A stretch of DNA of 64,000 nucleotides from Haematobacter massiliensis (GCF_000740795.1 NZ_JGYG01000006.1:2501-66500), one strand, 5' to 3'. Shown: positions 38,201-46,059, counted from the first letter of the stretch. Translations and numbers: made by a program. Notes: generated by a model from the sequence alone, not told the origin.

Positions 38201-38869
38201 GTTCGAACACTGCATGTCACGCCCGTCCGGAGGGATCAGTTCGCCGCCAACCTCATAGATCGCCTTGCACCCAGGGCATTCGATCTTGACCAATGCGACT
38301 ATGGTTTCTTCGAAGGCTCCGGGTTTCTGCTCACAATCAGCTGGCTCAGTAGAATCCGATTCAATCCTATCATCGTTTTCATTTGTCGCGCCTGCAGTTG
38401 TATCTGCGTCAACTATCGTAGGAGCAAGATCGGCGATGAATTCCGAGGTATCGTGCTCGGTTTCCCGCCAGCTCAGGCGTTCTGACATCTCGACGTTTGC
38501 CTCGTTGCTGGCTCTCGAACCCCGAGGGTTGTCCGCTGAACGAGGATTATTCGTGACAATAGAGTGGCATTGGCCGGTTGCAGATACCGTTTGCCCCTGA
38601 TCAATCGATGAAGCTTCGCCCGAAGATATGGTCTTTTCGGAGTGAGGGGCTTCATGCGGCGCCACCAGATCCGGCGGTTGTGGGTGAGCGAAGCTTCTGT
38701 CACCCGACCCTGATGCCCCCTTGTGACCTGATGAACTATCGTCAGCAGCAACGATTTCGATATCACTCGTCGCAGTCTGCTCACTTTGATGTTGGGGTCT
38801 GTCTGCTTCTGTCCTGATGCTATCCGGAAGGCGACCCAGGAGGCGAGACAGCCTATCCATGAATTTCAT
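35270..38869 (-). CDS. Chimeric sigma-70 factor with zinc ribbon, ankyrin-like repeats and two GcrA-type HTH modules
   Basis: A 1199-residue protein. Order: disordered acidic N-terminus (1-190); zinc ribbon with CPGC (198-201) and CSNC (221-224); ankyrin-like repeats (about 283-370, GDSPLHLAARMGKLALCDIL); GcrA-like module 1 (425-469, WTTERVVLLRKLWSEGHSAN); linker; helical part like sigma region 1 (about 650-800); region 2 (about 893-972, VFQVAFTGLQRSTRRFDPDR and FWMKQALTRWRADEGSSIRV); region 3; region 4 (about 1047-1118, LPDRQADVIRMRFGIG and VTRERIRQIEAKAL); GcrA-like module 2 (1150-1196, WTDERVDRLKRLWGAGMSAN). It lies between the WYL regulator (17-base overlap) and the MutL-like gene (8-base gap). 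Sigma region 2.4 and the 4.2 HTH look intact, so promoter recognition is plausible. GcrA normally works with housekeeping sigma at CcrM-methylated GANTC sites; fusing both is, to my knowledge, unusual. Regulation of this operon by methylation state is an inference. Confidence 0.85.
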   Translation of the reverse strand: MKFMDRLSRLLGRLPDSIRTEADRPQHQSEQTATSDIEIVAADDSSSGHKGASGSGDRSFAHPQPPDLVAPHEAPHSEKTISSGEASSIDQGQTVSATGQCHSIVTNNPRSADNPRGSRASNEANVEMSERLSWRETEHDTSEFIADLAPTIVDADTTAGATNENDDRIESDSTEPADCEQKPGAFEETIVALVKIECPGCKAIYEVGGELIPPDGRDMQCSNCNHEWFHPSDTCDETDPPQTNPSAPEQPRVHHLASPDGCKPSVAGAIAPIVRADCLPLSPSEVRLVISGQPEALRGFIASGRLHAVDPKGDSPLHLAARMGKLALCDILVRAGADPLALNHGRQTSADVALAEGHALVAQLLYSLSANSGRTEGIEGQTIGPHPDASRQTASPTHLPDTNAFESREHEDRDQGEPAQSATTTWTTERVVLLRKLWSEGHSANQIARELGNTSRNAVLSKLFRLGLLNKPREAIVLPTGDSIPEPHGPQPSLETYGPDIEQLRAEPLLDERRRDFEDTSRAASKAEAVAHLSAKVEEPKTGKQQPAIRAELDSLDDLLQFEAEEEPEAYFGQSVGTKASGTFVALVSSAPSVPDQEDGDWNLDLSPAQIAGDGIGSTGQSLPDKGDEHGFLKTRNRGRKSTKKAVIQTGTQLTIDPDFCLAWAKEVLAKGWCSGGDLDQLIDNCEGNGDTDELRINLERNLELVGLTPDGEDPEEAGLWDAKSEVSADDLADILEATLTRATRLPGTQRFVMDKSDEQQLLEPMMRAKQELLLGILASKAAVDAIIEAVDKIADGSRDPGSFSLRTIIPSGPGHSETSEVMAASEALKSWHISGRVMDGKRRREALAALDALDLSLAYQKTLVASLKAREMDFDQAAQLDRLISAYETANERLIVEHLPYARRFAARNVEPAEDPEDVFQVAFTGLQRSTRRFDPDRGVRFVIYCAFWMKQALTRWRADEGSSIRVPVHRHEDLAKLDAAIDRLAIRGHGTVSDDDLAIELEWTADQVRQFRRIPRAAEYPDGSDEWDTLLPEPAESDVFGRAETERVITEILGELPDRQADVIRMRFGIGRESDMTLEEVGQIYGVTRERIRQIEAKALDFLSHPGRIRRLRTLLAYDGGRRSTPSTSTELGEENPDGVQGDGRTMKPWTDERVDRLKRLWGAGMSANEIAKKLGGTSRNAVIGKLSRLGLVEAER

Positions 38870-39716
38870 GCATGCCCTCCCTGTTCAGCAGAACAATCTG
38901 CTGCTCGTGGGGCTTCCTGGCCGCGGGATCGGTGTCAAGCCCTAGCCGCCGGAGCGCATAGTAAAGCAATGCCCGTCGAACCCTGATCTCTGCCTTGCCA
39001 CCGCTCATGCCGTAGTCGAGCGCGATCACCTTGGCCTGCGTCTCTGACAGGGCAGGGTGGGGGCCGATTTCCAGCGTTGCGAAGGTGTGCCAGTCCTGAT
39101 CGTTGTCGCCCAGAACGTCGGACGTGCGCGATCCGCGGATGTCGAGGATCCGCGACAGCAGGAAATCCTTGAACACCTCGTCACTGGAGCAGAATGCGCG
39201 GGCATGCCAGCGGAAGCCATCGAAGGCGATTGCATGCGGCGCGATCCAGCGCCACCGGGGCTCTGGGTTGGACAGGGACTGGTACTGCACTTCGATCGCT
39301 TCGCATCTGCGGATTGCGTCGACCACGGACCGAAGGGTTGCAGGATCGACGCCGCGCGCTGGGGTGGGGGCGGAATCGTAGGTGGGCAGACCCGCGATCC
39401 AGCAGTCGTCCTGATCGAGGATGCCGTCGGCGACCGAGCGCAGCTGGGCCAGGTATCGACCAGCATCGAGCTTGTCGAACACAGGCTTGAAGCCCGGTTG
39501 GCGCACATATGTCCGCAGGCTGCGATCATAGTCCATGTTATGAGGGGCGAGGCCGATGTAGCGGCTCAGGTCGGAGGATGCCTGGTTCACCGACAGCCCG
39601 AACTGCTCCATCACATCGCTGCGGTTCACATGCCCCTCCCAGAACAGGCGGAACTCGATGAACTCGAGCCTTTGCTCGACCCCCCAACGAAGCTCCGACC
39701 TGTCGTTGCTCACCAC
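38853..39716 (-). CDS. WYL-domain regulator (BrxR/CapW-like)
   Basis: A 287-residue protein: N-terminal winged HTH (about 10-60, RLEFIEFRLFWEGHVNRSDV then MEQFGLSVNQASSDLSRY), a WYL domain (about 130-205, CEAIEVQYQSLSNPEPRWRW with AIAFDGFRWHARAFC) and a C-terminal WCX-like part. The size and order fit the BrxR/CapW repressors that stand at the head of BREX, CBASS and other defence operons. It is the first gene of the run; its last 17 bases overlap the sigma chimera. A 6-bp inverted repeat lies just upstream (39738-39756) and may be its operator. Ligand unknown. Confidence 0.85.
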   Translation of the reverse strand: MVSNDRSELRWGVEQRLEFIEFRLFWEGHVNRSDVMEQFGLSVNQASSDLSRYIGLAPHNMDYDRSLRTYVRQPGFKPVFDKLDAGRYLAQLRSVADGILDQDDCWIAGLPTYDSAPTPARGVDPATLRSVVDAIRRCEAIEVQYQSLSNPEPRWRWIAPHAIAFDGFRWHARAFCSSDEVFKDFLLSRILDIRGSRTSDVLGDNDQDWHTFATLEIGPHPALSETQAKVIALDYGMSGGKAEIRVRRALLYYALRRLGLDTDPAARKPHEQQIVLLNREGMHEIHG

Positions 39717-39737
39717 GCTCTCCCGTCATCGGTCGAT

Positions 39738-39756
39738 GCGCATGGAAATTATGCGC
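39738..39756. promoter_or_regulatory. Candidate operator upstream of the WYL regulator
   Basis: gcgcat and atgcgc form a perfect inverted repeat around the 7-base spacer ggaaatt, 22 bases before the WYL start codon. BrxR/CapW proteins bind inverted repeats in their own promoters, so autoregulation is likely but not shown. Confidence 0.4.
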
Positions 39757-39834
39757 GCCCAATTTCTGGGCTTTCTTCGACCGTAGCCGCGCGAGGCTTG
39801 GTGATCAATCAAAAAGGGAAGGGTTTGTGCGTAG

Positions 39835-40988
39835 TTATCCCAAGGATTGCCGCAGGTTCTGCGCGACGGCGTCGGCCGCCATCCGCACTGGTTCCGCCGC
39901 GAGATGTGCGTATCGCGCCGTGGTCTGGACCTGCGTGTGGCCAAGGAGCTTGCCGATCATCGGCAGGCCTTGACCCGACGCCACGGCCGTGGACGCGAAA
40001 GTGTGGCGCAGGTCGTGGATGCGGACGTCCTTGACCCCGGCACGGGCGCGGACGCGCTGCCAGAAGGGTTGCAGATCGCTCGGGGCTTGCCGGGCAGGGT
40101 GCCGGTGATCACCCACGGGTTGCCGTCAATGCGCAGGGCGTGCCGCAGCAGGTCCGCCACCGGCTGGCCGACGTGCACGACCTTCGCCCCTGTCTTGGAA
40201 TCCGGTAGGCGCAGGACAGGGACGTCGAGATCGACGTAGGACCATTTCAAGGACATGATCTCGTTCAGGCGGCATCCATTCAGGATCAGCAGGCGCGCCG
40301 CGAGGATGGCCGAGGGCAGTTCCACCCCTTCTACTTCCATTTCGCGCAGCACCTCGCCAATCCGCCGCAGCTCCGCCGCGCTCAGGAACCGTTCGCGCTT
40401 CTCCTCGAGGTATTTCCGGATGTGCTTGCGCGGGTTGGTCCCGTCCGGACGCAGGCCCCACATTTCCGACAGGCTGAACATCTTCGAGATCACCTCGAGG
40501 CAGCGGTTGGCCTGATAGGGGATGTGGCGCAGGTCGTGGTGGAACTTCGCGACATCCGCCCGCGTGATCCCCGTGACCGTCAATTGCCCGAGCGCGGGCA
40601 GGATGAAGCGCTGCAGGTTCCGGCGATACTCTTTTCCCGTGCTGGCCTTCACACGGATGGCGATGTGTTCCTTGTCGAACCTCTCAGCCAGTTCCTTGAT
40701 CGTGATCGCCTTGCGCCCGGCGTCGCGTTCGGCCGCCGGGTCCAGTCCGTTCCGTGCTGCGGCCACGATGGTGATGGCGCGGGTGCGTGCCTGTTCGCAG
40801 GCCATCACGGTGCTGGGGCCAAGGCTGATGCGCCGCGACCGGCGGCCAGCGCGGTATTGCACGACGTAGCCTTTCCGCCCGCTTGGCAGCACCCGAAGTC
40901 CGAAGCCGGGGATGTCGCTGTCCCAGACGAAGTATTCGGCGGCTTGGGCTTCTGCGGCGTCGACGATGCGCTTTGTGAGTTTGGGCAT
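39835..40988 (-). pseudogene. int: Tyrosine integrase of island 1, frameshifted near the catalytic end
   Basis: The ATG at 40988 opens MPKLTKRIVDAAEAQAAEYF, a P4/phage-type integrase with an N-terminal arm domain (DUF4102: FGLRVLPSGRKGYVVQYRAG) and core-binding domain. The catalytic Arg region LLILNGCRLNEIMSLKWSYV is present. At about 40078 one base is missing (aag-ccccgagc instead of aag-Gccccgagc by family logic), so the reading frame is lost after WVITGTLPGKP. The other frame (to 39835) supplies SDLQPFWQRVRARAGVKDVR, the HDLRHTFAS box, LLGHTQVQTTARYAHL with His and the nucleophilic Tyr, and a normal C-terminus. Without frameshifting or a sequencing error the enzyme lacks its Tyr. It lies 1.8 kb inside the right att copy. 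Confidence 0.88.
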
Positions 40989-41204
40989 GGGGGTGGCTTC
41001 CGGGTTCTCTGGCTTCCACAGTGCGCAATGCGGGGGGTTAGTCAACGAACACATTGATATTGCGTGTAAAAAGGAAAATCCGCGCAATCTCACGCAGGGG
41101 GTGAATCGCTGCCGTGGGCGAAAACTCTGGTCCCCGCGAATCAGAACGCAGGTTCCGGTCTTTCGACCACGCTGCTAAGGTCTGCGAAAAGAAACGGAAT
41201 TCCG

Positions 41205-42644
41205 ATGGCGTCGAAATCCACCCTGAATGCAAAGAACCTGGAGGCGCTGGGGACTGAGCGTCTGGCGCAGCTGCTGATCGAGATCAGCACTGGCGACGCC
41301 GCTGCCAAGCGAAAGCTGCGGCTGGCGCTCGCCGGAGCGGAGGGCCCGAGGGAAGCGGCGCGGGAGCTCACCAAGCGGCTGACCAGCATCGCAAAGGCGC
41401 GGACCTTCGTGAACTGGCAAAACCGCAAGCCGTTGGTGAAGGATCTTCAGACCCAGCGTAGCGCCATCATGGAACAGATCGCCCCGCATGATCCCGGTGA
41501 GGCGCTGGCGCTCTTGTGGCGGTTCATGGGACTGGCCACGCCCGTGTTCGAACGCTGCGACGACAGCAGCGGCACTGTCATTGACATCTTTCACCAGGCC
41601 TGCGCCGATCTGGGCGAGGTGGCCAAGGCGGCTGATGCGGCGCCGGAGGCACTGGCGCGACAGGTTCTCGATGCGTTGCAGGACAACGGTTTCGGTCAGT
41701 ATGACGGTCTGATCGCCATCATCGCCCCGGCGCTGGGCCCCGAGGGCGTCGCGCGCCTCAAAGAACTGGTCGAAGAGCTTGGACGTACGCCCGTGCCGGT
41801 GCCGCCGAAGAGCGAGTGGCAGGCCGTTGGCTGGGGCAGTGGTGGCACGCGCTATGCCCACGAGATGGAGGAACGCGCGCGGCAGAGCACGGTCGAAATG
41901 GCGCTGAAGGAGATTGCCGACGTGCAGGGTGAAGTCGATGGCTTCATCGCCCAGTACGACCCAAAGACCCGCAAGGTGCCGAAGATCGCGGCCGAGATCG
42001 CGCAGCGATTGCTGGCGGCGGACAGGGCAGGGGACGCGCTTGGCTTCATCGAGCGGGCGGAGGTGGACAAGGCGCGCTGGATCCCGCCCGAGTGGCAGGA
42101 CGCACGCCTTGCCGTGCTGGAGGCGCTTGACCGGAAGGATGAGGCGCAAGCATTCCGCTGGGCGTGTTTCGAGCGCGACCTGTCGGGGGAGCACCTGCGG
42201 GCCTATCTGAAGCGCCTGCCGGATTTCGAAGATATCGAGGCCGAGGAACGCGCGTTGGCGCATGCTGCTGGCCATACCGACCTGCTGGCTGCGTTGGCCT
42301 TCTTTCTGAACTGGCCATCGCTAGCCCATGTCGCGCGATTGCTGATCGACCGGCAGGACGAGGTCGACGGCGATCACTACGAATTCCTGGCACCAGCGGC
42401 CGAGACATTGGCCGAGAAGCATCCGCTGGCCGCGACGGTGGCGCTGCGGGCGATGATCGATTTCACGCTGACCGAGGGGAGGCAGAAGCGCTATGGCTAT
42501 GCTGCCCACCACTTGGCAACCTGTGCCGACCTGGCCGGACGGATCGAGGACTTCGGACCGGTCGAGCCGCACCCTGCCTATGCCGCGCGCCTGAAGGCCG
42601 AGCATGGCAAGAAGACCGGCTTCTGGTCGCGGATAGACGGATGA
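41205..42644 (+). CDS. DUF6880-type protein
   Basis: A 479-residue, mostly helical soluble protein. It starts MASKSTLNAKNLEALGTERL, with KRKLRLALAG, then HDPGEALALLWRFMGLATPV, and in the C-terminal half alpha-repeat-like segments (GDALGFIERAEVDKARWIPP). I associate this with DUF6880, a family common beside mobile elements and with no known function; the name is from memory. It is divergent from the integrase and lies between it and the right attachment repeat, so it travels with the island. The short gap (about 216 bp) upstream carries its promoter. Confidence 0.65.
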   Translation: MASKSTLNAKNLEALGTERLAQLLIEISTGDAAAKRKLRLALAGAEGPREAARELTKRLTSIAKARTFVNWQNRKPLVKDLQTQRSAIMEQIAPHDPGEALALLWRFMGLATPVFERCDDSSGTVIDIFHQACADLGEVAKAADAAPEALARQVLDALQDNGFGQYDGLIAIIAPALGPEGVARLKELVEELGRTPVPVPPKSEWQAVGWGSGGTRYAHEMEERARQSTVEMALKEIADVQGEVDGFIAQYDPKTRKVPKIAAEIAQRLLAADRAGDALGFIERAEVDKARWIPPEWQDARLAVLEALDRKDEAQAFRWACFERDLSGEHLRAYLKRLPDFEDIEAEERALAHAAGHTDLLAALAFFLNWPSLAHVARLLIDRQDEVDGDHYEFLAPAAETLAEKHPLAATVALRAMIDFTLTEGRQKRYGYAAHHLATCADLAGRIEDFGPVEPHPAYAARLKAEHGKKTGFWSRIDG

Positions 42645-42829
42645 TGGACGTGCTACCGAAAAATCATTCCGCCACCCATTGGAAGCATGGTGGAAGCACG
42701 AGGGGGAAAACCGCTGCGCAATCCTGACAATCCGCGCGCAGTCCAAGCTTGTGGGCCCATCTCGCAACTGGCAGGATATGCGAAAGAAAACGCGATTCGT
42801 CGCGCCTGATCGTGTTTCGTTTGACACGA

Positions 42830-42874
42830 CTCATAACCTGAAGGTCACAGGTTCAAATCCTGTCCCCGCAACCA
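42830..42874. repeat. Right copy of the 45-bp attachment repeat (attR), partial tRNA-fMet
   Basis: Identical to 2606-2650 over 45 bp. Upstream of it the tRNA sequence is absent, so it cannot give a working tRNA. It is followed by the original tRNA terminator. Confidence 0.92.
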
Positions 42875-42883
42875 AAATACACA

Positions 42884-42915
42884 AACCTCCGTAGCAAAAA
42901 GCACGGAGGTTTTTT
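42884..42915 (+). terminator. Native rrn/tRNA-fMet terminator, displaced by island 1
   Basis: A perfect 9-bp stem, aacctccgt / acggaggtt, with a 10-base loop (agcaaaaagc) and six T (42910-42915). It stands ten bases after the partial tRNA-fMet copy, as expected of the original downstream terminator before integration. Confidence 0.85.
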
Positions 42916-43402
42916 GCATCTGGGCCGCCGCACCAACAACCTCACGCATAGGCAGTCCGCAGGCCAGACGCAGCAGGCTCGCCAGTGCCCCGTGAAGGTG
43001 GATCGCAAGGCCAAGTTTGCCGCTGATTGCGGATTTGGCGCCCCAGGCGTCCTCGGCTGGAAACCGGCACCAGTTCCACTTTCTCGACCAAGGCCCGCAG
43101 CGCATCCTTGAACACCTCGGGCGTCTGCAGGACGCGCCGGACCTTGGTGACGATGGCGTCCTCGACCATGCTCGCAGACAGGCGGGTCGGCGCTTGACCT
43201 GCGCCGCTGTCGTCCTCCGTCGTGCGGTTCTTGATCACGTCCATCGACACGTAATAGCGGTAAAGCTTGCCTCGGTTCTTGGTCGCGGTCGGGGTCATCG
43301 TCGCGCCGGTATCGGTGAAGATCAGGCCCTTCAGCGGCGCGGGCGTCTGCATGCGGCTGTTGCTGGACCGCGCGTGGCGGTTGGCTTCGTTCATCGTTCA
43401 TC
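42916..43402 (-). pseudogene. C-terminal fragment of a large serine recombinase, frameshifted
   Basis: The minus strand encodes MNEANRHARSSNSRMQTPAP, then GLIFTDTGATMTPTATKN and LYRYYVSMDVIKNR, the zinc-ribbon region of large serine recombinases, and ASMVEDAIVTKVRRVLQTPE. After VPVSSRG the frame changes; another frame continues AKSAISGKLGLAIHLHGALA, a typical C-terminal motif. The N-terminal catalytic resolvase domain is absent. The frame then runs without a proper stop through the terminator into the antisense of the partial tRNA-fMet. Confidence 0.75.
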
Positions 43403-44255
43403 GTTCATCGTTCAGCCGTCCGGAGGCGGCTTCTCAACTTCAGAACTTATATCCGATATCGAGGCACGCATTCAGGTTTACGACCTAATCCTCAAACTTC
43501 GCACTGTGGTTGCCGATACGCTAGGACGCGACATGCAGTCGGCGCTCAGCTGGTCGTCCGACCTTCAGCGCGCAACCTCCTTGATGCGGATTTTCGGCGT
43601 GAGTACGATCCCGGCGATTAGGGACCCACTGCCGGCGGGCGTGTCAGGGGCGCGATTTCTCGTCGATCTTGCGGGTTGTCGCCAACTCCCCAGGGCGCGG
43701 ATCGACGCACTCGTTTCTGCTGAACGGGCGCTGATGCCTCCTTGAGGCCTCGGAACCTCGCTATTCGGCGAGGCAACCCGCCAAAGCCTGATGCCTTCGG
43801 TCCATCACCGCCATGACGTTGGATTCAAGAGTGATTAGGCTTGAGTTCGACTTCTGTTCCACGTCGCGAATGCCACTGGCATGGAAGTGTTCAGCCCGTT
43901 TTCCAAGAAAATCATCTTATATCAGACACCTAGAGGCTAAGCACTAGAATGCCCCAATCAAGAGGTCCGGAGAATATCCGCCTTGAGAGACCACTTCCAG
44001 CCCTCCTGGCGCCGGTGCCAGTGCTCAGCCCCTCCCGCATAACCCTCGAATACAACGAGAAAATCCGGTTGCAGCCGGATCAGGAGAACGCTTTCGCGAA
44101 GGCAAGTGGCGGGCCGAAGCCGACGAAACGGAGAACTACACCTACGCCATAGCCCTCCAAGACGGTGCCTAGGAACAGAATCTAACACGCGGAAATCGTC
44201 GATCGGCACGAACATATAGTCTAGATCACTCCTCCGCGAGTTGATAGATTTGCTT
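43403..44255. other. Region without a convincing gene upstream of the retron
   Basis: A short tandem (gttcatc three times, about 43392-43412) marks the edge of the recombinase fragment. A plus-strand frame ending at 43745 (ELISDIEARIQVYDLILKLR through RALMPP) looks protein-like but has no early start and no recognised family. A minus-strand frame, 43958-44215, begins MFVPIDDFRVLDSVPRHRLG and is equally unsupported. The last 50-100 bases must carry the retron promoter; tatagt at 44215-44220 is a possible -10. Confidence 0.35.
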
Positions 44256-44376
44256 CACGAGGTCTCCCCTCGCATACGCGCTGTAGTAACTGCGGCGTAA
44301 GAGCTAATGTCTGCACATATCGTGCGCGCCATATCGACAATGCGACACATGGCGTGATTGGAAGGGAGACCTCGTG
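44256..44376 (+). ncRNA. Predicted retron ncRNA (msr-msd) with 13-bp a1/a2 repeat
   Basis: The region is closed by a perfect 13-bp inverted repeat, cacgaggtctccc (a1, 44256-44268) and gggagacctcgtg (a2, 44364-44376). Inside are two strong hairpins. One (44278-44298) has a 7-nt loop agtaact, as in an msr. The other (44325-44356) has an 8-bp stem, cgcgccat / atggcgtg, and an inner tcg/cga stem, as in an msd. A 121-nt RNA directly before a retron RT with NAxxH and VTG motifs fits the retron plan. The a2 strand contains the RT ribosome binding site and start codon. The branching guanosine is not assigned. Confidence 0.7.
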
Positions 44377-45951
44377 CCGCCGTCCTTTTTTGGTATCCCC
44401 GTCGTACGAATTGCAATTCCTCCCGAACTGGCTAGTGAGGCGGCGCTTCTTACCTACCTGGGCGTATCGGCCAAAGAACTGAAAAAGATCTGGTGGTTTC
44501 GTGGTCGCATGTACCACCAATTCGAGATCGCCAAGGGGAACGGCAAGTCCAGAATCATCAGCGCGCCCGACAAGCGCCTCAAATACATTCAGCGGAAGAT
44601 CGCGGCGCTGCTTGGCCTGCTCTATCGCGTCCGGCATCCCGTCCATGGCTTTGTCGCTGGAAAATCCGTGAAAACCAATGCATTAGCCCATCTACGCAAA
44701 CGCTTTGTGCTCAACATCGACCTGAAAGATTTCTTTCCGTCGATCACCGAAAATCGGATTATCGGCGTCCTCGAATCACTTGGCATAGACAGCCGGGTGG
44801 CAAACATCATTGGCCGACTGTGCTGTCACAACTCTCACTTACCGCAGGGCGCGCCGACGAGTCCCGTCCTCTCCAACATGATCTGCTTTCGCTTAGATAA
44901 GGAGCTACTCGCTTTCGCGAAGGCGTCGCGGTGTATCTATACTCGCTACGCGGACGACATCACGCTTTCGAGCCACCAGCCAATGACGGCGCTGTTCGAG
45001 GCGGTCCCACCCTCGGGACATTTCGCGCCCGATCAGCTTTCGCTGGATTTCCGCAATATTATCATTACGAACGGATTTGCGATAAACCCCGACAAAGCAC
45101 ACTATGCCGACCGGCACTCGCGTCGAACAGTTACGGGACTCAAGATTAACGAACTTCTCAATGTTGATCGCCGCTATGTCCGGAATATTCGTGCGGCACT
45201 CTATTCAGTGGAGACTCTGGGGAAGAAGACTGCGCAGAATAAATTTGAGAGCAGTCATCGCGGTACATCCGATCTAGGTAAACATCTTGAGGGAAAGATC
45301 ACTTGGCTCCGACACATCCGAGGCCAATCTGACCCTGTATTTCGTTCGATCGCAGTTCGATTCAACGCTAGTTTCCCAGAGCGTAAGATCGAGGTGACAC
45401 CGACTGCGGCTGAGGTCCGCGACAGGGCTGTATGGGTTGTCGAGCATTTCGAGGGCGATATGGCGCAGGGAAGCGCCTTCTTCCTCAAGGATGTCGGCTT
45501 AGTCACTGCTGCCCATTGCGTCGCGGGCGTGGAAGAAGTCGAGGTATACCATCCGAGCAAGCCGTCTAACACCTTCAAGGCGAAAGTACTGAAGCGCGAC
45601 GAGCCTCGTGACCTTGCTATTCTCGAACATGCAATCCCGCCTACCGAGTATTTCGAACTTGAACAGTCGAACCATTCCGTCGTGGTCGGTGAAGGGCTGG
45701 TTGCTTTCGGATATCCAAGCTTTGGCCCAGGCGACAGGCTAAATGTTCGGGACGGGAAGGTGAGTTCGCTGCCTGTCAAACATGGTGTCAAGCTGATCGA
45801 GGTAACACAGAAGCTGTCGCAAGGAATGTCAGGCGGCCCTCTGCTCGACCATAACGATGCGGTCGCGGGAATCATTCATAAAGGTGGCCCCGGTGAAGGT
45901 CGTGACTTCGCTATCCGGATTGAGATGCTGAACGATTGGCTCGCTGAATAA
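44374..45951 (+). CDS. Retron reverse transcriptase fused to a trypsin-like serine protease
   Basis: A 525-residue protein. RT part (about 50-335): retron-specific NALAH (102-106, the NAxxH of region X), NIDLKDFFPSI (Asp motif), LPQGAPTSPVLSNMI, the catalytic RYADDITLS (191-199) and RTVTGLKIN with VTG (253-255). C-terminal part (about 345-525): trypsin-like protease with an intact triad, TAAHC (His381), EPRDLAIL (Asp413) and SQGMSGGPL (Ser486). Retrons make msDNA with their ncRNA and carry a toxic effector; here the fused protease would be the effector, released by phage action. It starts at GTG 44374 with aaggga before it. RT-protease fusions are known among retrons; I cannot assign the type. 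It precedes the Gabija operon by about 110 bases. Confidence 0.92.
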   Translation: MPPSFFGIPVVRIAIPPELASEAALLTYLGVSAKELKKIWWFRGRMYHQFEIAKGNGKSRIISAPDKRLKYIQRKIAALLGLLYRVRHPVHGFVAGKSVKTNALAHLRKRFVLNIDLKDFFPSITENRIIGVLESLGIDSRVANIIGRLCCHNSHLPQGAPTSPVLSNMICFRLDKELLAFAKASRCIYTRYADDITLSSHQPMTALFEAVPPSGHFAPDQLSLDFRNIIITNGFAINPDKAHYADRHSRRTVTGLKINELLNVDRRYVRNIRAALYSVETLGKKTAQNKFESSHRGTSDLGKHLEGKITWLRHIRGQSDPVFRSIAVRFNASFPERKIEVTPTAAEVRDRAVWVVEHFEGDMAQGSAFFLKDVGLVTAAHCVAGVEEVEVYHPSKPSNTFKAKVLKRDEPRDLAILEHAIPPTEYFELEQSNHSVVVGEGLVAFGYPSFGPGDRLNVRDGKVSSLPVKHGVKLIEVTQKLSQGMSGGPLLDHNDAVAGIIHKGGPGEGRDFAIRIEMLNDWLAE

Positions 45952-46059
45952 CTTCGAGGTGGACAAGGGGAAGACGTTCGATGCTCACAACCGAGACGGT
46001 GTGTGTTTAATATTCACAGGCAGGGTGGCATCCGATAGTCTTCGTAGTGGGGGGAAACG

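Larger units (their letters stand above)
2651..42874. mobile_element. Genomic island 1, integrated in tRNA-fMet (about 40 kb)
   Basis: The element is defined by the 45-bp direct repeat at 2606-2650 and 42830-42874 and by a tyrosine integrase gene (39835-40988) near the right end. It carries an IS66-type transposon at its left, a decayed siphoviral prophage, a vsr/dcm pair and an Mza-like defence operon with its own regulators. The native tRNA terminator sits just beyond the right repeat (42884-42915), which supports the boundary. The integrase is frameshifted and the phage arm is broken, so the island is probably immobile unless helped in trans. Confidence 0.85.

Noticed and set aside
43391-43415. 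Short tandem gttcatc repeats as a possible CRISPR or iteron
   Set aside because: Only three 7-bp copies without spacers; a slippage run at the edge of a pseudogene.
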